DNA of 64,000 nt from Leucobacter ruminantium (GCF_017565705.1 NZ_JAGDYL010000003.1:33982-97981); one strand, 5' to 3'. Positions 1-10,584 are shown, numbered from the stretch's first letter. A program made the numbers and translations. The notes: a model not told the origin generated them from the letters alone.

Positions 1-1620
1 TGGGCGACGCACGGCGGCCCGACCGACGCGAACGCGCACCCGCATCTCGGCGACGACGGGAAGCTCGCACTCATCCACAACGGCATCGTCGAGAACTTCG
101 CCGACCTGCGCGCGGAACTCGGCGACGTCGAGCTCAGCAGCGAGACCGACACCGAGGTCGTCGCCGTGCTGCTCGGCCGCGAGGTCGCCGCCACCGGCGA
201 TCTCGAGACCGCCTTCCGCAACGTCGTGAGGCGCCTCGAGGGCACCTTCACCCTGCTCGCGATGCACCGCGACGAGCCGGGCAAGATCGTCTCGGCCCGT
301 CACCACTCGCCCCTCGTGGTGGGCCTCGGCGAGGGCGAGAACTTCCTCGGCTCCGACGTGGCGGCCTTCGTCAGCTCGACGCGCCGCGCCGTGGCGGTCG
401 ACGAGGACAACATCGCGATCATCACCCCCGACGAGGTGCGCATCGTCGACTTCGACGGCGCTCCGGTCGAGTTCGCCGAGTTCGAGGTGGAGTGGAACGC
501 GGACGCCGCGGACAAGGGCGGCTGGTCCTCGTTCATGGCGAAGGAGATCAACGAGCAGCCCGAGTCGGTCGAGAACACGGTGCGAGGCCGCATCTCGGGC
601 GGCGGCGTCGTGATCCCCGAGCTCGCGGAGCTCGGGGACGAGCGCCTGCGGAGCATCGATCGCATCATCATCATCGCCTGCGGCACCGCCTCCTACGCCG
701 GTCAGGTCGCGGCCTACGCGATCGAACAGTGGGCGCGCATCCCAGTCGAGGTGCAGCTCAGCCACGAGTTCCGCTACCGCGATCCGGTGCTGAGCGATCG
801 CACCATGGTGATCTCGGTGAGCCAGTCGGGCGAGACCATGGACACCCTGATGGCCGTGAAGTACGCGATCGAGCGCGGCGTCACGACCGTGTCGGTCTGC
901 AACACGCAGAGCGCGACGATCCCTCGCGAATCCGATGCCGCGGTCTACACGCACGCCGGCCCCGAGGTGGCGGTGGCCTCGACCAAGGCGTTCACGGCGC
1001 AGATCACCGCCCTCTACCTCGTCGGCCTGCACCTCGGCCGCGTACGAGGAACGATCAGCGCCGAGGAGTCGGCTCAGGCCGTCGCACAGTTCGAGGAGCT
1101 GCCCGCGAAGCTGCGCGAGGCGGTCGACACCCACGAACAGGTCGCGCAGCTCGCGCACTGGATGGCCGACACCCGCTCGGTGCTCTTCCTGGGTCGCCAC
1201 GTGGGCTTCCCGATCGCGCTCGAGGGCGCGCTCAAGCTCAAGGAGATCGCGTACATCCACGCCGAGGGCTTCGCCGCGGGCGAGCTGAAGCACGGCCCGA
1301 TCGCGCTGATCGACCACGGCCAGCCCGTCTTCGTGCTCGTGCCGAGCCCGCGCACCGCGCCGCTCATGCACTCGAAGGTCGTCTCGAACATCCAGGAGAT
1401 CCGCGCGCGCGGCGCCCGCGTGATCGCGATCGTGGAGAAGGGCGACACCGCGGTGCTGCCCTACGCCGACGACGTGATCCGCCTGCCGCTCGCCGATGCG
1501 CTGTTCGAGCCGCTGCTGCAGGTGATCCCGCTGCAGTGGTTCGCGCTCGAGCTCTCGACCGTCAAGGGGCTCGACGTCGACCAGCCGCGCAACCTCGCGA
1601 AGTCGGTCACGGTCGAGTAG
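1..1620 (+). CDS. glmS: Glutamine--fructose-6-phosphate aminotransferase, 5' truncated by the window edge
   Basis: GlmS makes glucosamine-6-phosphate from fructose-6-phosphate and glutamine, the entry step to UDP-GlcNAc and peptidoglycan. The frame is open from base 1 and begins inside the class II glutaminase domain with WATHGGPTDxNAHPH, so about the first 70 residues, including the N-terminal catalytic Cys, lie outside the window. Two SIS domains follow, with CGTASYAG and SQSGETMDTL near 680-850 and the second around 1180-1400 containing HAEGFAAGELKHGPIALI. The C-terminus KSVTVE is the conserved GlmS tail that closes the active site. acpS starts 10 bases downstream, so the two are probably cotranscribed. 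The identification is certain; only the start is missing. Confidence 0.97.
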   Translation, partial: WATHGGPTDANAHPHLGDDGKLALIHNGIVENFADLRAELGDVELSSETDTEVVAVLLGREVAATGDLETAFRNVVRRLEGTFTLLAMHRDEPGKIVSARHHSPLVVGLGEGENFLGSDVAAFVSSTRRAVAVDEDNIAIITPDEVRIVDFDGAPVEFAEFEVEWNADAADKGGWSSFMAKEINEQPESVENTVRGRISGGGVVIPELAELGDERLRSIDRIIIIACGTASYAGQVAAYAIEQWARIPVEVQLSHEFRYRDPVLSDRTMVISVSQSGETMDTLMAVKYAIERGVTTVSVCNTQSATIPRESDAAVYTHAGPEVAVASTKAFTAQITALYLVGLHLGRVRGTISAEESAQAVAQFEELPAKLREAVDTHEQVAQLAHWMADTRSVLFLGRHVGFPIALEGALKLKEIAYIHAEGFAAGELKHGPIALIDHGQPVFVLVPSPRTAPLMHSKVVSNIQEIRARGARVIAIVEKGDTAVLPYADDVIRLPLADALFEPLLQVIPLQWFALELSTVKGLDVDQPRNLAKSVTVE

Positions 1621-1630
1621 GGTTCCCGGC

Positions 1631-2011
1631 ATGATCGTCGGGATCGGCGTCGATACGGTCGACATCGCACGCTTCGAGCGGCAGCTGGCGCGAACGCCGG
1701 CGCTGCGCGAGAGACTCTTCACCGAGTCGGAGCGCGGTCTCGCCGACGCCTCTCTCGCGGCCCGATTCGCCGCGAAGGAGGCGCTGATCAAGGCGCTGGG
1801 CGGCTCCGGCAGGCTGAGCTGGCAGGATATGGCGGTGGCGAGGGATCGCGATCGCGCTCCCGGCTTCGTCTCGACGCCCGGCCTCGATGCCGCGCTCGCG
1901 GCGCGCGGGGCCGATCGTGCGCACCTGTCGCTCACGCATGACGGCGGCACGGCGACGGCGTTCGTGGTGGTCGAGTCGACCGGCGGAGTGGAGCAGGAGG
2001 AGGGGCGTTGA
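1631..2011 (+). CDS. acpS: Holo-[acyl-carrier-protein] synthase
   Basis: AcpS transfers 4'-phosphopantetheine from CoA to the serine of acyl carrier protein, activating it for fatty acid synthesis. The 126-residue protein has the family N-terminus MIVGIGVDTVDIARF, whose Asp binds Mg2+, and the motif RFAAKEALIKALGG near residues 47-60. The length is normal. The ATG lies 10 bases after glmS. Its stop overlaps the TTG start of the next gene (TTGA), so the two are translationally coupled. In many relatives an alanine racemase gene sits between acpS and tsaE; none is present here. Confidence 0.95.
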   Translation: MIVGIGVDTVDIARFERQLARTPALRERLFTESERGLADASLAARFAAKEALIKALGGSGRLSWQDMAVARDRDRAPGFVSTPGLDAALAARGADRAHLSLTHDGGTATAFVVVESTGGVEQEEGR

Positions 2012-2622
2012 ACACCGAGATCCGAGACCCCGACGAGATGCACGCGCTGGGGGAGCGCATCGGGCGTCTGCTCGGTGCGGGGGACCTGGTGATCCTGACC
2101 GGCCCGCTCGGGGCAGGCAAGACGACGCTCACGCGAGGGATCGGCGCCGGGCTCGGCGTGCGGGGCCCCGTGCAGAGTCCGACCTTCGTGCTCGCTCGCA
2201 CGCACCCCTCCCTCGTCGGGGGTGCTCCGCTCGTGCACCTCGACGCCTACCGTCTCTCCGATGCGACCGAGCTCGACGACCTCGATATCGACTTCGAGGG
2301 ATCCGTCGTGGTCGCCGAGTGGGGCGCCGGACTCGTGGAGGAGGGCGACTCGTGGATCGAGATCGTCATCGAGCGACCCGTCGGCGGTGACGCGGAGGGC
2401 GTCGATCCGGAGACCGAGGACGCCTCGGAGGAGCCGGTCGAGCCCCGTACGGTCACGGTCACCGGTTACGGGCCGCGCTGGCTGGCCGACGCGGAGAGAG
2501 CGGCTGCTCTGCGCTCGGCGCTGCGGGAGTCGGGGTCGGAGCGCGGCGCAGGGACCGATCGCGGCGCGGCGCGGGAGCGCAGCGCCGAGGCCGGCACGGA
2601 GCAGAACGGAGCGAGCGAGTGA
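2008..2622 (+). CDS. tsaE: tRNA threonylcarbamoyladenosine biosynthesis ATPase TsaE
   Basis: TsaE is the ATPase that partners TsaB and TsaD in making the t6A37 modification of ANN-decoding tRNAs. The Walker A motif GPLGAGKTT places Lys38 on the nucleotide, followed by the switch-like SPTFVLARTHP and the HLDAYRL and VAEWGAGL motifs typical of the family. The 204-residue length exceeds the usual 150-160. The excess is a charged, low-complexity C-terminal tail from about residue 140, rich in Glu, Arg, Ser and Ala, probably disordered. The start is TTG inside the acpS stop, and the stop overlaps the GTG of tsaB. Confidence 0.93.
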   Translation: MNTEIRDPDEMHALGERIGRLLGAGDLVILTGPLGAGKTTLTRGIGAGLGVRGPVQSPTFVLARTHPSLVGGAPLVHLDAYRLSDATELDDLDIDFEGSVVVAEWGAGLVEEGDSWIEIVIERPVGGDAEGVDPETEDASEEPVEPRTVTVTGYGPRWLADAERAAALRSALRESGSERGAGTDRGAARERSAEAGTEQNGASE

Positions 2623-3257
2623 ACGAGGCCCCCGAACTCGGCGAGCGGGTGCTGCTCGCCATCGACACCGCGATCGGCACGAGCATCGCGCTCGGCGTCG
2701 ACGGGCGCATCTTCGAGGCGACGAGCGACGACCCGCGGGGGCACGCCGAGCGCATCGGCTCGCTGCTCGCCGAGGTCTTCGAGACCGCGGGAGTCGGCCC
2801 GGAGCGCGTCGAGGGCGTCGTCGCCGGTATCGGGCCCGGCCCCTTCACCGGTCTCCGCGTCGGCATCGCGGCGGCGCAGGTCTTCGCGCAGTCGCGCGGG
2901 GTGCCGCTGCTGCCGCTGCAGGGCCATGAGGCGGTAGCGCTCGAAGCGCTCGCAGGCGCTCTTGCAGGGGTGCACGTCGTGCAGGACGCGAAGCGGCGCG
3001 AGCTCTTCGTCACCGAGTACTCCGGCATCGACTGGGCTGGCGTTCCCGTGCGCAGCGTCGAGCCGCACCTGGTCGCCCGCGCCGATCACACGCCCGCGGC
3101 GAACGAGGTGTGGCCCGAGCGCATCCCGGCGGCGGGCCTCGTGCGGCTCGCCGCGCGCCGCCTCGCGGCGGGTCGCGATTTCGAGCCGAACCGCGCGCTC
3201 TACCTGCGAGCTCCCGATATGCGACAGCCGACCGCACCGAAGCGGGTCTCGACGTGA
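2619..3257 (+). CDS. tsaB: tRNA threonylcarbamoyladenosine biosynthesis protein TsaB
   Basis: TsaB is the catalytically inactive ASKHA-fold partner that dimerises with TsaD in t6A synthesis. The N-terminus LLAIDTAIGTSIALGV is the first phosphate-binding strand pair, and GIGPGPFTGLRVGIAAAQ near residues 70-87 is the family signature. It has 212 residues, typical length. It starts with GTG inside the tsaE stop, and its own stop overlaps the GTG of rimI, so four consecutive genes are linked by 4-base overlaps. Confidence 0.94.
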   Translation: MNEAPELGERVLLAIDTAIGTSIALGVDGRIFEATSDDPRGHAERIGSLLAEVFETAGVGPERVEGVVAGIGPGPFTGLRVGIAAAQVFAQSRGVPLLPLQGHEAVALEALAGALAGVHVVQDAKRRELFVTEYSGIDWAGVPVRSVEPHLVARADHTPAANEVWPERIPAAGLVRLAARRLAAGRDFEPNRALYLRAPDMRQPTAPKRVST

Positions 3258-3721
3258 GCGGCGGCGATCTCTCGCTGCGGGAGGCCTCACCCGACGATCT
3301 CGACGCGATCTGGTCCATCGAGGCCGGGGTGTTCGGCGCCGAGGCGTGGAGCCGCGAGACGATGCGCTCGGAGCTCGAGGGCGAGTACCGGCACTACATC
3401 GTGCTCGTCGACGGCGCCGGGGCCGTGCGCGGCTACGCTGGCCTGCTCGCGGTCGGCGACGACGGCGACGTGCAGACGATCGCGCTCTCGCCCGAGGTGC
3501 GGGGCGAGGGGCACGGCCGCCGACTCATGGACGAGCTGCTCGACGAGGCCGACCGGCGCGGCGTGACGCAGGTCTTCCTCGAGGTGCGGGCCGACAACCC
3601 GCCCGCCCGCGGGCTCTACGCCTCGCTCGGCTTCGAGGAGATCGCCGTGCGCCCGCACTACTACCAGCCCGATGACGTGGATGCGGTCGTGATGCGGCTG
3701 CGGATGGAGGAGCGCCGATGA
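3254..3721 (+). CDS. rimI: Ribosomal-protein-alanine N-acetyltransferase (GNAT family)
   Basis: RimI acetylates the N-terminal alanine of ribosomal protein S18 in well-studied bacteria, and it is conserved between tsaB and tsaD. The GNAT acetyl-CoA-binding motif is seen as [18 protein letters not shown], followed by [21 protein letters not shown], the RimI motif B. I chose the GTG at 3254, which overlaps the tsaB stop and gives 155 residues. The frame is open further upstream, but that would bury much of tsaB. The stop overlaps the ATG of tsaD (ATGA). Confidence 0.93.
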   Translation: MSGGDLSLREASPDDLDAIWSIEAGVFGAEAWSRETMRSELEGEYRHYIVLVDGAGAVRGYAGLLAVGDDGDVQTIALSPEVRGEGHGRRLMDELLDEADRRGVTQVFLEVRADNPPARGLYASLGFEEIAVRPHYYQPDDVDAVVMRLRMEERR

Positions 3722-4800
3722 GCGCCGACGAGCCCCTGGTCCTGGGCATCGAGACGAGCTGCGACGAGACCGGTGTCGGCATCGTGCGGGGCCGCACCCT
3801 GCTCGCCAACACGATCGCCTCGTCGATGGACGAGCACGCCCGCTTCGGCGGGGTGGTGCCCGAGGTCGCGGCGCGTGCGCACCTCGAGGCCATGACCCCC
3901 ACGATCGAGCGGGCGCTCGCAGAGGCGGGCGTGACGCTCGACGATCTCGACGCCGTCGCGGTGACGAGCGGCCCCGGGCTCGCGGGCGCGCTCATGGTCG
4001 GGGTGTCCGCTGCGAAGGCGCTCGCGGTCTCGCGCGGGTTGCCGCTCTACGCGGTGAACCATCTCGTCGGCCACGTCGGCGCCGACCTGCTGCGCGGAGA
4101 GCAGCTGCGCCCGGCGCTCGGCGATGTCGGCGAGCTCGAGCTTCCGACGGTGGCGCTGCTGGTCTCGGGAGGGCACACCTCGCTGCTCGTCGTGAGGGAC
4201 CTCGTGAGCGACGTCGAGATGCTCGGCGAGACGATCGACGACGCAGCGGGGGAGGCCTTCGACAAGGTCGCGCGCCTGCTCGGCCTGCCCTACCCCGGCG
4301 GCCCGCAGATCGATCGGGTCGCCGCCGACGGCGACCCCCTGGCCATCCGCTTCCCGCGCGGGCTGTCCCTGCCGAAGGACATGGCGAAGCACCGCTACGA
4401 CTTCTCGTTCTCCGGGCTGAAGACGTCGGTCGCGCGCTGGGTCGAGAAGCGCGAGGCCACCGGTGAGCCCGTGCCGGTCGCCGATGTCGCCGCGAGCTTC
4501 CGCGAGGCAGTCGCCGACGTGCTCGTCACGAAGGCGCTCGCGGCCTGCGCAGACCTCGGGATCCCTCGCCTGCTGCTCGGCGGCGGCGTGGTCGCGAATG
4601 CCAGGGTGCGCGAGCTCGCCGCCTCGCGCGCCTCGCGGGCCGGCGTGGAGCTGCGCGTGCCGCCGCTGTCGCTCTGCACCGACAACGGTGCGATGATCGC
4701 CTCGCTGGGGGCTCAGCTCGTGGCGGCCGGCCGTGCACCATCCGGCCTCGATTTCGGGGCCGATTCGACGCTTCCGGTCACGGAGATCCAGGTGCGCTGA
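3718..4800 (+). CDS. tsaD: tRNA N6-adenosine threonylcarbamoyltransferase TsaD
   Basis: TsaD (formerly Gcp/YgjD) transfers the threonylcarbamoyl group from TC-AMP to A37 of tRNA. The 360-residue protein shows [14 protein letters not shown] at the N-terminus and the metal-binding HxxxH in [14 protein letters not shown] context near residues 55-62. It also has VSGGHTSLL near residue 145, [19 protein letters not shown], and a C-terminal [10 protein letters not shown]. All the catalytic motifs are intact. It is the last gene of the t6A operon; an iterated-motif palindrome and a hairpin follow at 4803-4833. Confidence 0.97.
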   Translation: MSADEPLVLGIETSCDETGVGIVRGRTLLANTIASSMDEHARFGGVVPEVAARAHLEAMTPTIERALAEAGVTLDDLDAVAVTSGPGLAGALMVGVSAAKALAVSRGLPLYAVNHLVGHVGADLLRGEQLRPALGDVGELELPTVALLVSGGHTSLLVVRDLVSDVEMLGETIDDAAGEAFDKVARLLGLPYPGGPQIDRVAADGDPLAIRFPRGLSLPKDMAKHRYDFSFSGLKTSVARWVEKREATGEPVPVADVAASFREAVADVLVTKALAACADLGIPRLLLGGGVVANARVRELAASRASRAGVELRVPPLSLCTDNGAMIASLGAQLVAAGRAPSGLDFGADSTLPVTEIQVR

Positions 4801-4802
4801 GC

Positions 4803-4833
4803 GAGGGATCCCTCGCCGCTCCGCGAGCGGAGC
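4803..4833. terminator. Motif palindrome and hairpin after tsaD
   Basis: The perfect 12-base palindrome GAGGGATCCCTC at 4803-4814 is two copies of the window's iterated octamer back to back. It is followed by GCTCCGC-GA-GCGGAGC at 4818-4833, a 7-bp stem with a very tight loop. No U-run follows, as is usual in high-GC actinobacteria. A role in ending the tsa operon transcript is inferred from position. Confidence 0.45.
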
Positions 4834-4968
4834 GAGCCGGAACCCGACATCGCACGAACGCGGAAACTCCGGTGAAACCTGAACGGAATGCGGGTTTCTC
4901 GTTAGTGTGTAGTACGGGCGGGGCGGAAGAATCCGCTCCCCGCCGGCTCAGAACGCAGAAGGAGCATG

Positions 4969-5514
4969 ATGTCCGACAACCTCCCAGGCGATCAGCCCGA
5001 GACCAACCCGGCGCCCGACGCGGCGCCCTCGCAGCCGGAGTCCGGTGCTCCCAGTACCCCTACGGCGCCGAGCACCCCGAGCGCTCCCAGCGCACCCCAG
5101 ACTCCCGGCGCGCCTCAGTCTCCGAGCGCGCCTCAGGCCCCGAGCGCCGCCCCGTCGTTCGGCGCGCCGAGCGCTCCCAGTGCTCCCAGCACCCCGAGCG
5201 CGCCTCCGGCGATGCCCTCCTACGGCGCACCGGCGGGCGCAGGCCAGACGGGCTACGCCGCACCGCAGTCGAACGGCCTTGCGATCGCGGCGCTCTGCTG
5301 CGGCATCGGCGGCATCCTCTTCGCCTTCCTGTTCGCGCTGCTCGGCTACGTCGGCGGCATCCTCGGCCTCGTCATGGGCATCATCGCCCGTAAGAAGGGG
5401 CAGGCGAAGGGCCTCGCGCTCGGCGGCATCATCACGGGTTCGGTGGCGCTCGGCCTCTCGGTGATCTCCTCGATCATCGGGTTCATCATCATGACGTCGA
5501 TCATGAACTACTGA
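4969..5514 (+). CDS. DUF4190 membrane protein with proline/serine-rich N-terminus
   Basis: Residues 1 to about 95 are almost entirely Pro, Ala, Ser and Thr, with a degenerate SAPSTPSAPS-like repeat. The remainder has two hydrophobic segments, LAIAALCCGIGGILFAFLF onward and LGGIITGSVALGLSVISSIIG, separated by a basic RKKGQAKG turn. That is the DUF4190 layout seen in many actinobacterial membrane proteins of unknown function. Two ATGs are possible: 4966 leaves one base after AAGGAG, and 4969 leaves four, so I prefer 4969. A second protein of this kind is at 6864-7319 on the other strand. The function is unknown. Confidence 0.75.
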   Translation: MSDNLPGDQPETNPAPDAAPSQPESGAPSTPTAPSTPSAPSAPQTPGAPQSPSAPQAPSAAPSFGAPSAPSAPSTPSAPPAMPSYGAPAGAGQTGYAAPQSNGLAIAALCCGIGGILFAFLFALLGYVGGILGLVMGIIARKKGQAKGLALGGIITGSVALGLSVISSIIGFIIMTSIMNY

Positions 5515-5622
5515 CCCGGGCCGATCACCAGCCGGGGCGGGCCGCTGGGCGGCGCGCCCCGGCTGCGGCGTTTCCGAGGGTGTGAACGCCTACTCCTGCG
5601 CCCGATCCCGTGCGACGACGTC

Positions 5623-6858
5623 TCAGAGGCGTTCGGCCAGCAGCGCGACGTGGCGTCCGCCGGCGCGTGTGAGGAACAGCGTCGCACCCTCGGCGCCGCG
5701 CAGCTTCAGCCGCTTGCGCAGGGCGGCGGGGTCGACGTCGGCGCCTCGCTTCTTGATCTCGAGCCGTCCGATGCCGCGGTCGGCGAGTGCGCGGCGCAGC
5801 TCCTTCTCCTTGACCGGCAGTTCCTCGAGCACCCGGAAACCGGTCGCGAACGGTGTCGCCACCGCGCGGTCGCCCGTGAGATAGGCGATGCGCCCGCTCA
5901 CCATCCCGGCGTCGAGCCGTTCCGCGAGGGAGCCGATGAGTCGGGCGCGGATCACGGCCCCGTCGGGCTCGTAGAGGAACTCGCCGAGCGGTCGCTCGTC
6001 GGCGTCGGGCGTATCGGCCGGAGCGGTGAGCTCGTGCGCCTCGTCGGGTGAGGAGCCCCTGCCGCTGCGATGCACGAGGGCTGCGCGGCCGAGACCCGGG
6101 CGTGCGACCGCGCCGAACCAGAGCCCCATCTCGACGAGCTGTCCGTCGGACGACACCCACTGCGCTTCGGCTCCGTCGGGGATCAGCTCGCGGTCGAGAC
6201 CCGGACCGAGCTTGACCCCTGTCGGCAGACGGTCGCCGTGGGCGAACGCGAAGCCGAGCGAAGGGGAGTAGTCATCGGGGGATGCGACGCGGCGGGTGTC
6301 GCGGTGCCCCGCCGTGCGCCTCGCCGGGTCGAGGAAGACGCCGTCGACCTCGGCGGGCAGCGGCATCCGTTCCGCGTCGCCGACCGTCACCGGGGCTTCG
6401 CTGCCGACCGCGGCGAGATTGTGCTCCGCGATGCGGGCCGTGAAGGGATCCAACTCGACGGCGTGCGGGCGGATCCCTGCCGAGGCGAGCGCGAGCGATT
6501 CGGCGCCGATGCCGCACCCGAGGTCGGCGACGCTGCGGCACCCCGCCTCCGCGAAGCGCGCCGCGTGGAGCGCGGCGATCGGCGCGCGGGTCGCCTGCTC
6601 GAGGCCCGCCGGGGTGAAGAGCAGGAGCTCGGCGAGCGGGCCGAACTTCGCCGCTGCGCGTCGGCGCAGCTCGGCTTGAGTGAGCACCGCGGCGATGAGA
6701 TCGGAGTCGACGCCTGCTGTGCGCAGCTCAGCGCCGACACGGATGCTGTCGCTCCCCGATGCGAGCTCGCGCTCGGCCGTGGCGAGCGTCTCGGCGCCGT
6801 TCGACGAGAGCAGCGCCTCCCAGCCGGGAGGCGCTGCGACGATCGCGGCTTCGGGCAA
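5623..6858 (-). CDS. Class I SAM-dependent methyltransferase with THUMP-like C-terminal domain
   Basis: The 411-residue protein has a Rossmann methyltransferase core. The SAM motif is DLGCGIGAESLALASAG near residues 118-134, the acidic motif II is HAVELDPFTA, and the motif IV-like segment is VDGVFLDPARRT. The C-terminus, about residues 340-411, is GRLEIKKRGADVDPAALRKR onward, resembling the THUMP-like domain attached to predicted RNA methyltransferases of actinobacteria. The substrate is unknown, with RNA most likely by domain content. The apparent start is a TTG five bases after the stop of the DUF4190 gene, with no clear ribosome-binding site, so the start is uncertain. The two genes are probably cotranscribed. 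Confidence 0.8.
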   Translation of the reverse strand: MPEAAIVAAPPGWEALLSSNGAETLATAERELASGSDSIRVGAELRTAGVDSDLIAAVLTQAELRRRAAAKFGPLAELLLFTPAGLEQATRAPIAALHAARFAEAGCRSVADLGCGIGAESLALASAGIRPHAVELDPFTARIAEHNLAAVGSEAPVTVGDAERMPLPAEVDGVFLDPARRTAGHRDTRRVASPDDYSPSLGFAFAHGDRLPTGVKLGPGLDRELIPDGAEAQWVSSDGQLVEMGLWFGAVARPGLGRAALVHRSGRGSSPDEAHELTAPADTPDADERPLGEFLYEPDGAVIRARLIGSLAERLDAGMVSGRIAYLTGDRAVATPFATGFRVLEELPVKEKELRRALADRGIGRLEIKKRGADVDPAALRKRLKLRGAEGATLFLTRAGGRHVALLAERL

Positions 6859-6863
6859 CGGGA

Positions 6864-7319
6864 TCAGTAGTCGTACGAGTAGTCGTCGTAGGAGTAGTCG
6901 CCGGAGCCGAAGGAATCCATGCTCGAGAACGCGGCGCCCATCGTGCCGAAGACCATCACCAGCATGCCGATGTAGAAGATGATGAAGAGGCCGATCGCGA
7001 CGAAGTAGGCGTAGCCGATGATGGTGCCGGTGAGCGCGATGCCGCGGCCGGCATCGCCGGTGCGCTTGATCTGGCTGAGCCCCATGTGGCCGAAGATGAT
7101 GGCGGCGAGCGGGGCGATGAACGCGAGGATGATCGAGAGCAGCGCGAAGGTGTTGGTGTCGGAGACCTTCGTTCCCGCGGGCGCCGGTGCGGGGGAGGCC
7201 TGCGCGGGCGCGTAGCCCGGCTGCGCCGCCTGATAGGGCTGCGTCGGCGCCGTGTAAGGCGGCAGGGGCTGCGTCGGCTGCGCGGGACCGGCCTGATGCT
7301 GCGGGGCGGTGTTCGACAT
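6864..7319 (-). CDS. DUF4190-like membrane protein with proline/glutamine-rich N-terminus
   Basis: The 151-residue protein opens with a Pro/Gln/Ala-rich stretch to about residue 48. Two membrane segments follow, [20 protein letters not shown] and [20 protein letters not shown], joined by the conserved [17 protein letters not shown] loop typical of DUF4190. The C-terminus is a tyrosine/aspartate-rich tail, [13 protein letters not shown]. The ATG at 7319 follows a GAGG-type site. The frame is open about 145 codons further upstream, but that part overlaps the groES promoter and is not coding. The function is unknown. Confidence 0.78.
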   Translation of the reverse strand: MSNTAPQHQAGPAQPTQPLPPYTAPTQPYQAAQPGYAPAQASPAPAPAGTKVSDTNTFALLSIILAFIAPLAAIIFGHMGLSQIKRTGDAGRGIALTGTIIGYAYFVAIGLFIIFYIGMLVMVFGTMGAAFSSMDSFGSGDYSYDDYSYDY

Positions 7320-7460
7320 GGGATCCTCGATTCCGTCGTTACGGCATCCGCGCGAGCGCGCCGGAGCACTGGTCCCGATTATCCCACAGGGCCGCTCGGG
7401 AGGCCGGAGGCCGGCCGGTGGGTGCGCGGCGTTCGCTTTCGGCGATCCCTCGCCCTCTGA

Positions 7461-7487
7461 TTGGCACTCGCCTTGCGAGAGTGCCAA
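7461..7487 (+). promoter_or_regulatory. CIRCE operator (HrcA binding site)
   Basis: TTGGCACTC, nine bases, then GAGTGCCAA form a perfect inverted repeat. It matches the CIRCE consensus TTAGCACTC-N9-GAGTGCTAA apart from one symmetrical change. HrcA repression of heat-shock chaperonin genes through this element is established knowledge. It lies about 80 bases upstream of the groES start. Confidence 0.95.
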
Positions 7488-7502
7488 TGCGGCCCCTAGA
7501 AT
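7473..7502 (+). promoter_or_regulatory. Probable sigma-A type promoter for groES
   Basis: TTGCGA at 7473-7478 and TAGAAT at 7497-7502 are separated by 18 bases. The -35 hexamer lies in the CIRCE spacer and right arm, so HrcA binding would block RNA polymerase directly. The geometry supports the call; the start site is not known. Confidence 0.6.
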
Positions 7503-7569
7503 CGGCTGCAGGGCCCGGCCGAGGTGGTCGGGTGCGAGAGTCACTTTCGTCATTGGAAAGAGGTCAACC

Positions 7570-7866
7570 GTGTCGGTAGCCATCAAGCCGCTCGAGGATC
7601 GTATCGTCATCAAGCAGGTCGAGGCGGAGCAGACCACCGCTTCCGGTCTCGTGATTCCGGACAGCGCCAAGGAGAAGCCCCAGGAGGGCGAGGTCGTGGC
7701 CGTGGGCCCCGGTCGTGTCTCCGATAACGGCACCCGCATCCCGCTCGACGTCAACGTCGGCGACCTCGTGATCTACTCGAAGTTCGGCGGCACCGAGGTC
7801 AAGGTCGGCGGCACCGACTACCTCGTGCTCTCGGCCCGCGACATCCTCGCGATCGTCGAGCGCTGA
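7570..7866 (+). CDS. groES: Co-chaperonin GroES
   Basis: GroES caps the GroEL folding chamber. The 98-residue protein has the family start [19 protein letters not shown], the mobile-loop region [19 protein letters not shown], and [26 protein letters not shown] chose the GTG at 7570, preceded by a GAAAGAGG site; the open frame upstream covers the CIRCE element. groEL is not downstream: a strong terminator follows and then a transporter gene, so groES is monocistronic here. Confidence 0.96.
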   Translation: MSVAIKPLEDRIVIKQVEAEQTTASGLVIPDSAKEKPQEGEVVAVGPGRVSDNGTRIPLDVNVGDLVIYSKFGGTEVKVGGTDYLVLSARDILAIVER

Positions 7867-7883
7867 GCCTCAGGCCGCGCATC

Positions 7884-7922
7884 GAGCGGGCCCGCCGATC
7901 CCTGCGATCGGCGGGCCCGCTC
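7884..7922 (+). terminator. Intrinsic terminator-like hairpin after groES
   Basis: A perfect 17-bp GC-rich stem (7884-7900 paired with 7906-7922) with a five-base CCTGC loop begins 17 bases after the groES stop. Only a short, mixed T-containing stretch follows, as is common for actinobacterial terminators. Confidence 0.8.
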
Positions 7923-7945
7923 CGTCATATCGAGGGGGGTCGGCC

Positions 7946-8875
7946 GTGCCGGTGAGACGAACCCGCGCCGGCCTGGCCTACGGGATCAGCGCCTACGTCA
8001 TCTGGGGGTTCTTCCCCATCTACTTCGGCCTCCTCTCCGCCGTCAACCCCCTCGAGGTCGTGCCGTGGCGGGTATCGGCCACCCTCGTGTTCTGCGCCCT
8101 CATCGTCACGATCTCCCGGCGCTGGGGCCGTGTGCTCGGCATCGTGCGCAGCCCGCGCCAGCTCGGCTGGTTCGCGCTCTCAGGAATCATGCTCTACGCC
8201 AACTGGCAGCTCTTCGTCGTGGGCGTCATGACGGGGCACGTCATCGAGACGGCGCTCGGATACTTCATCAACCCGCTCTTCACGATCCTGCTCGGGGTCG
8301 TCTTCCGCGGTGAGCGCCTGACGCGTCTGCAGTGGGCGGCGGTCTCGGTCGCCGCCGTCGGCGTGCTCATCGCGGCGATCGCCTACGGCACGGTGCCGTG
8401 GATCGCGCTCGGCCTGGCACTCACCTTCGGTCTCTACGGCCTCGCGCACAAGGCCGGGGGCGAGGCGGTCGACGGCATCACCGGCCTCGCCATCGAGACG
8501 CTCGTGACCGCGCCGGTGGGCGCCCTCCAGCTCGTTCTCATATCGGCGCTCACGGGCCTCGAAGCCTTCTCGCACGGCGCCGCAGTCTCGTTCTTCGTGC
8601 TCTTCAGCGGCGTGCTCACCGCCGTGCCGCTCATCCTGTTCGGCGAGTCGGCGCGGAGGCTTCCGCTCTCCTATCTCGGCTTCGTCCAGTTCCTCACCCC
8701 GATCATGAGCTTCCTCTACGGCACGCTCGTGCTGCACGAGGAGATGACCTCCGGTCGCTGGATCGGATTCATCGCGGTGTGGGTCGCGCTCGTGATCCTC
8801 ATCGTCGACATGCTCGGTCAACTGCGCCGTCCGCCCGGCGGTCAGACGAATACGGAGCCTGTTCCCTTAGACTGA
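7946..8875 (+). CDS. rarD: RarD/EamA family membrane transporter
   Basis: The 309-residue protein has about ten hydrophobic segments and the RarD N-terminus GISAYVIWGFFPIYFGLL followed by EVVPWRVSATLVF. RarD-type proteins are drug/metabolite transporter superfamily members whose physiological substrate is not well defined; chloramphenicol resistance has been described for some. The GTG at 7946 follows a GAGGGGGG site. A second GTG six bases later is an alternative. It stands alone between the groES terminator and guaB. Confidence 0.88.
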   Translation: MPVRRTRAGLAYGISAYVIWGFFPIYFGLLSAVNPLEVVPWRVSATLVFCALIVTISRRWGRVLGIVRSPRQLGWFALSGIMLYANWQLFVVGVMTGHVIETALGYFINPLFTILLGVVFRGERLTRLQWAAVSVAAVGVLIAAIAYGTVPWIALGLALTFGLYGLAHKAGGEAVDGITGLAIETLVTAPVGALQLVLISALTGLEAFSHGAAVSFFVLFSGVLTAVPLILFGESARRLPLSYLGFVQFLTPIMSFLYGTLVLHEEMTSGRWIGFIAVWVALVILIVDMLGQLRRPPGGQTNTEPVPLD

Positions 8876-8942
8876 TATGAGGTGCGGGGCCTCGATCAGC
8901 GGACCCTCGGCATCCACCAGGCTCCAACCACAACACAGATGA

Positions 8943-10451
<1,509 letters not shown>

Positions 10452-10492
10452 GCCCGTCGCCCGGAGTGAAAGAGCGGAGCCCCCTCCGCTGA

Positions 10493-10562
10493 TTGAGCGA
10501 GCGGAGCGAGTCGAAATCGAGGAGCGCGCCCTCTGGTTTCGACTCGGCTCCGCCTCGCTCAA
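10493..10562. repeat. Long imperfect inverted repeat of the GAGCGAG family
   Basis: The arm at 10493-10516 (TTGAGCGAGCGGAGCGAG followed by TCGAAA) pairs imperfectly with the arm at 10537-10562, which has two extra bases. They are separated by 20 bases. It lies between the convergent ends of guaB and the LuxR regulator, where it could terminate both. Shorter relatives occur at 53947-53977 and in part near 4825 and 56864. It is a dispersed intergenic repeat rather than a gene. Confidence 0.75.
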
Positions 10563-10584
10563 CGGGCGGGATGGATGGGATCCC

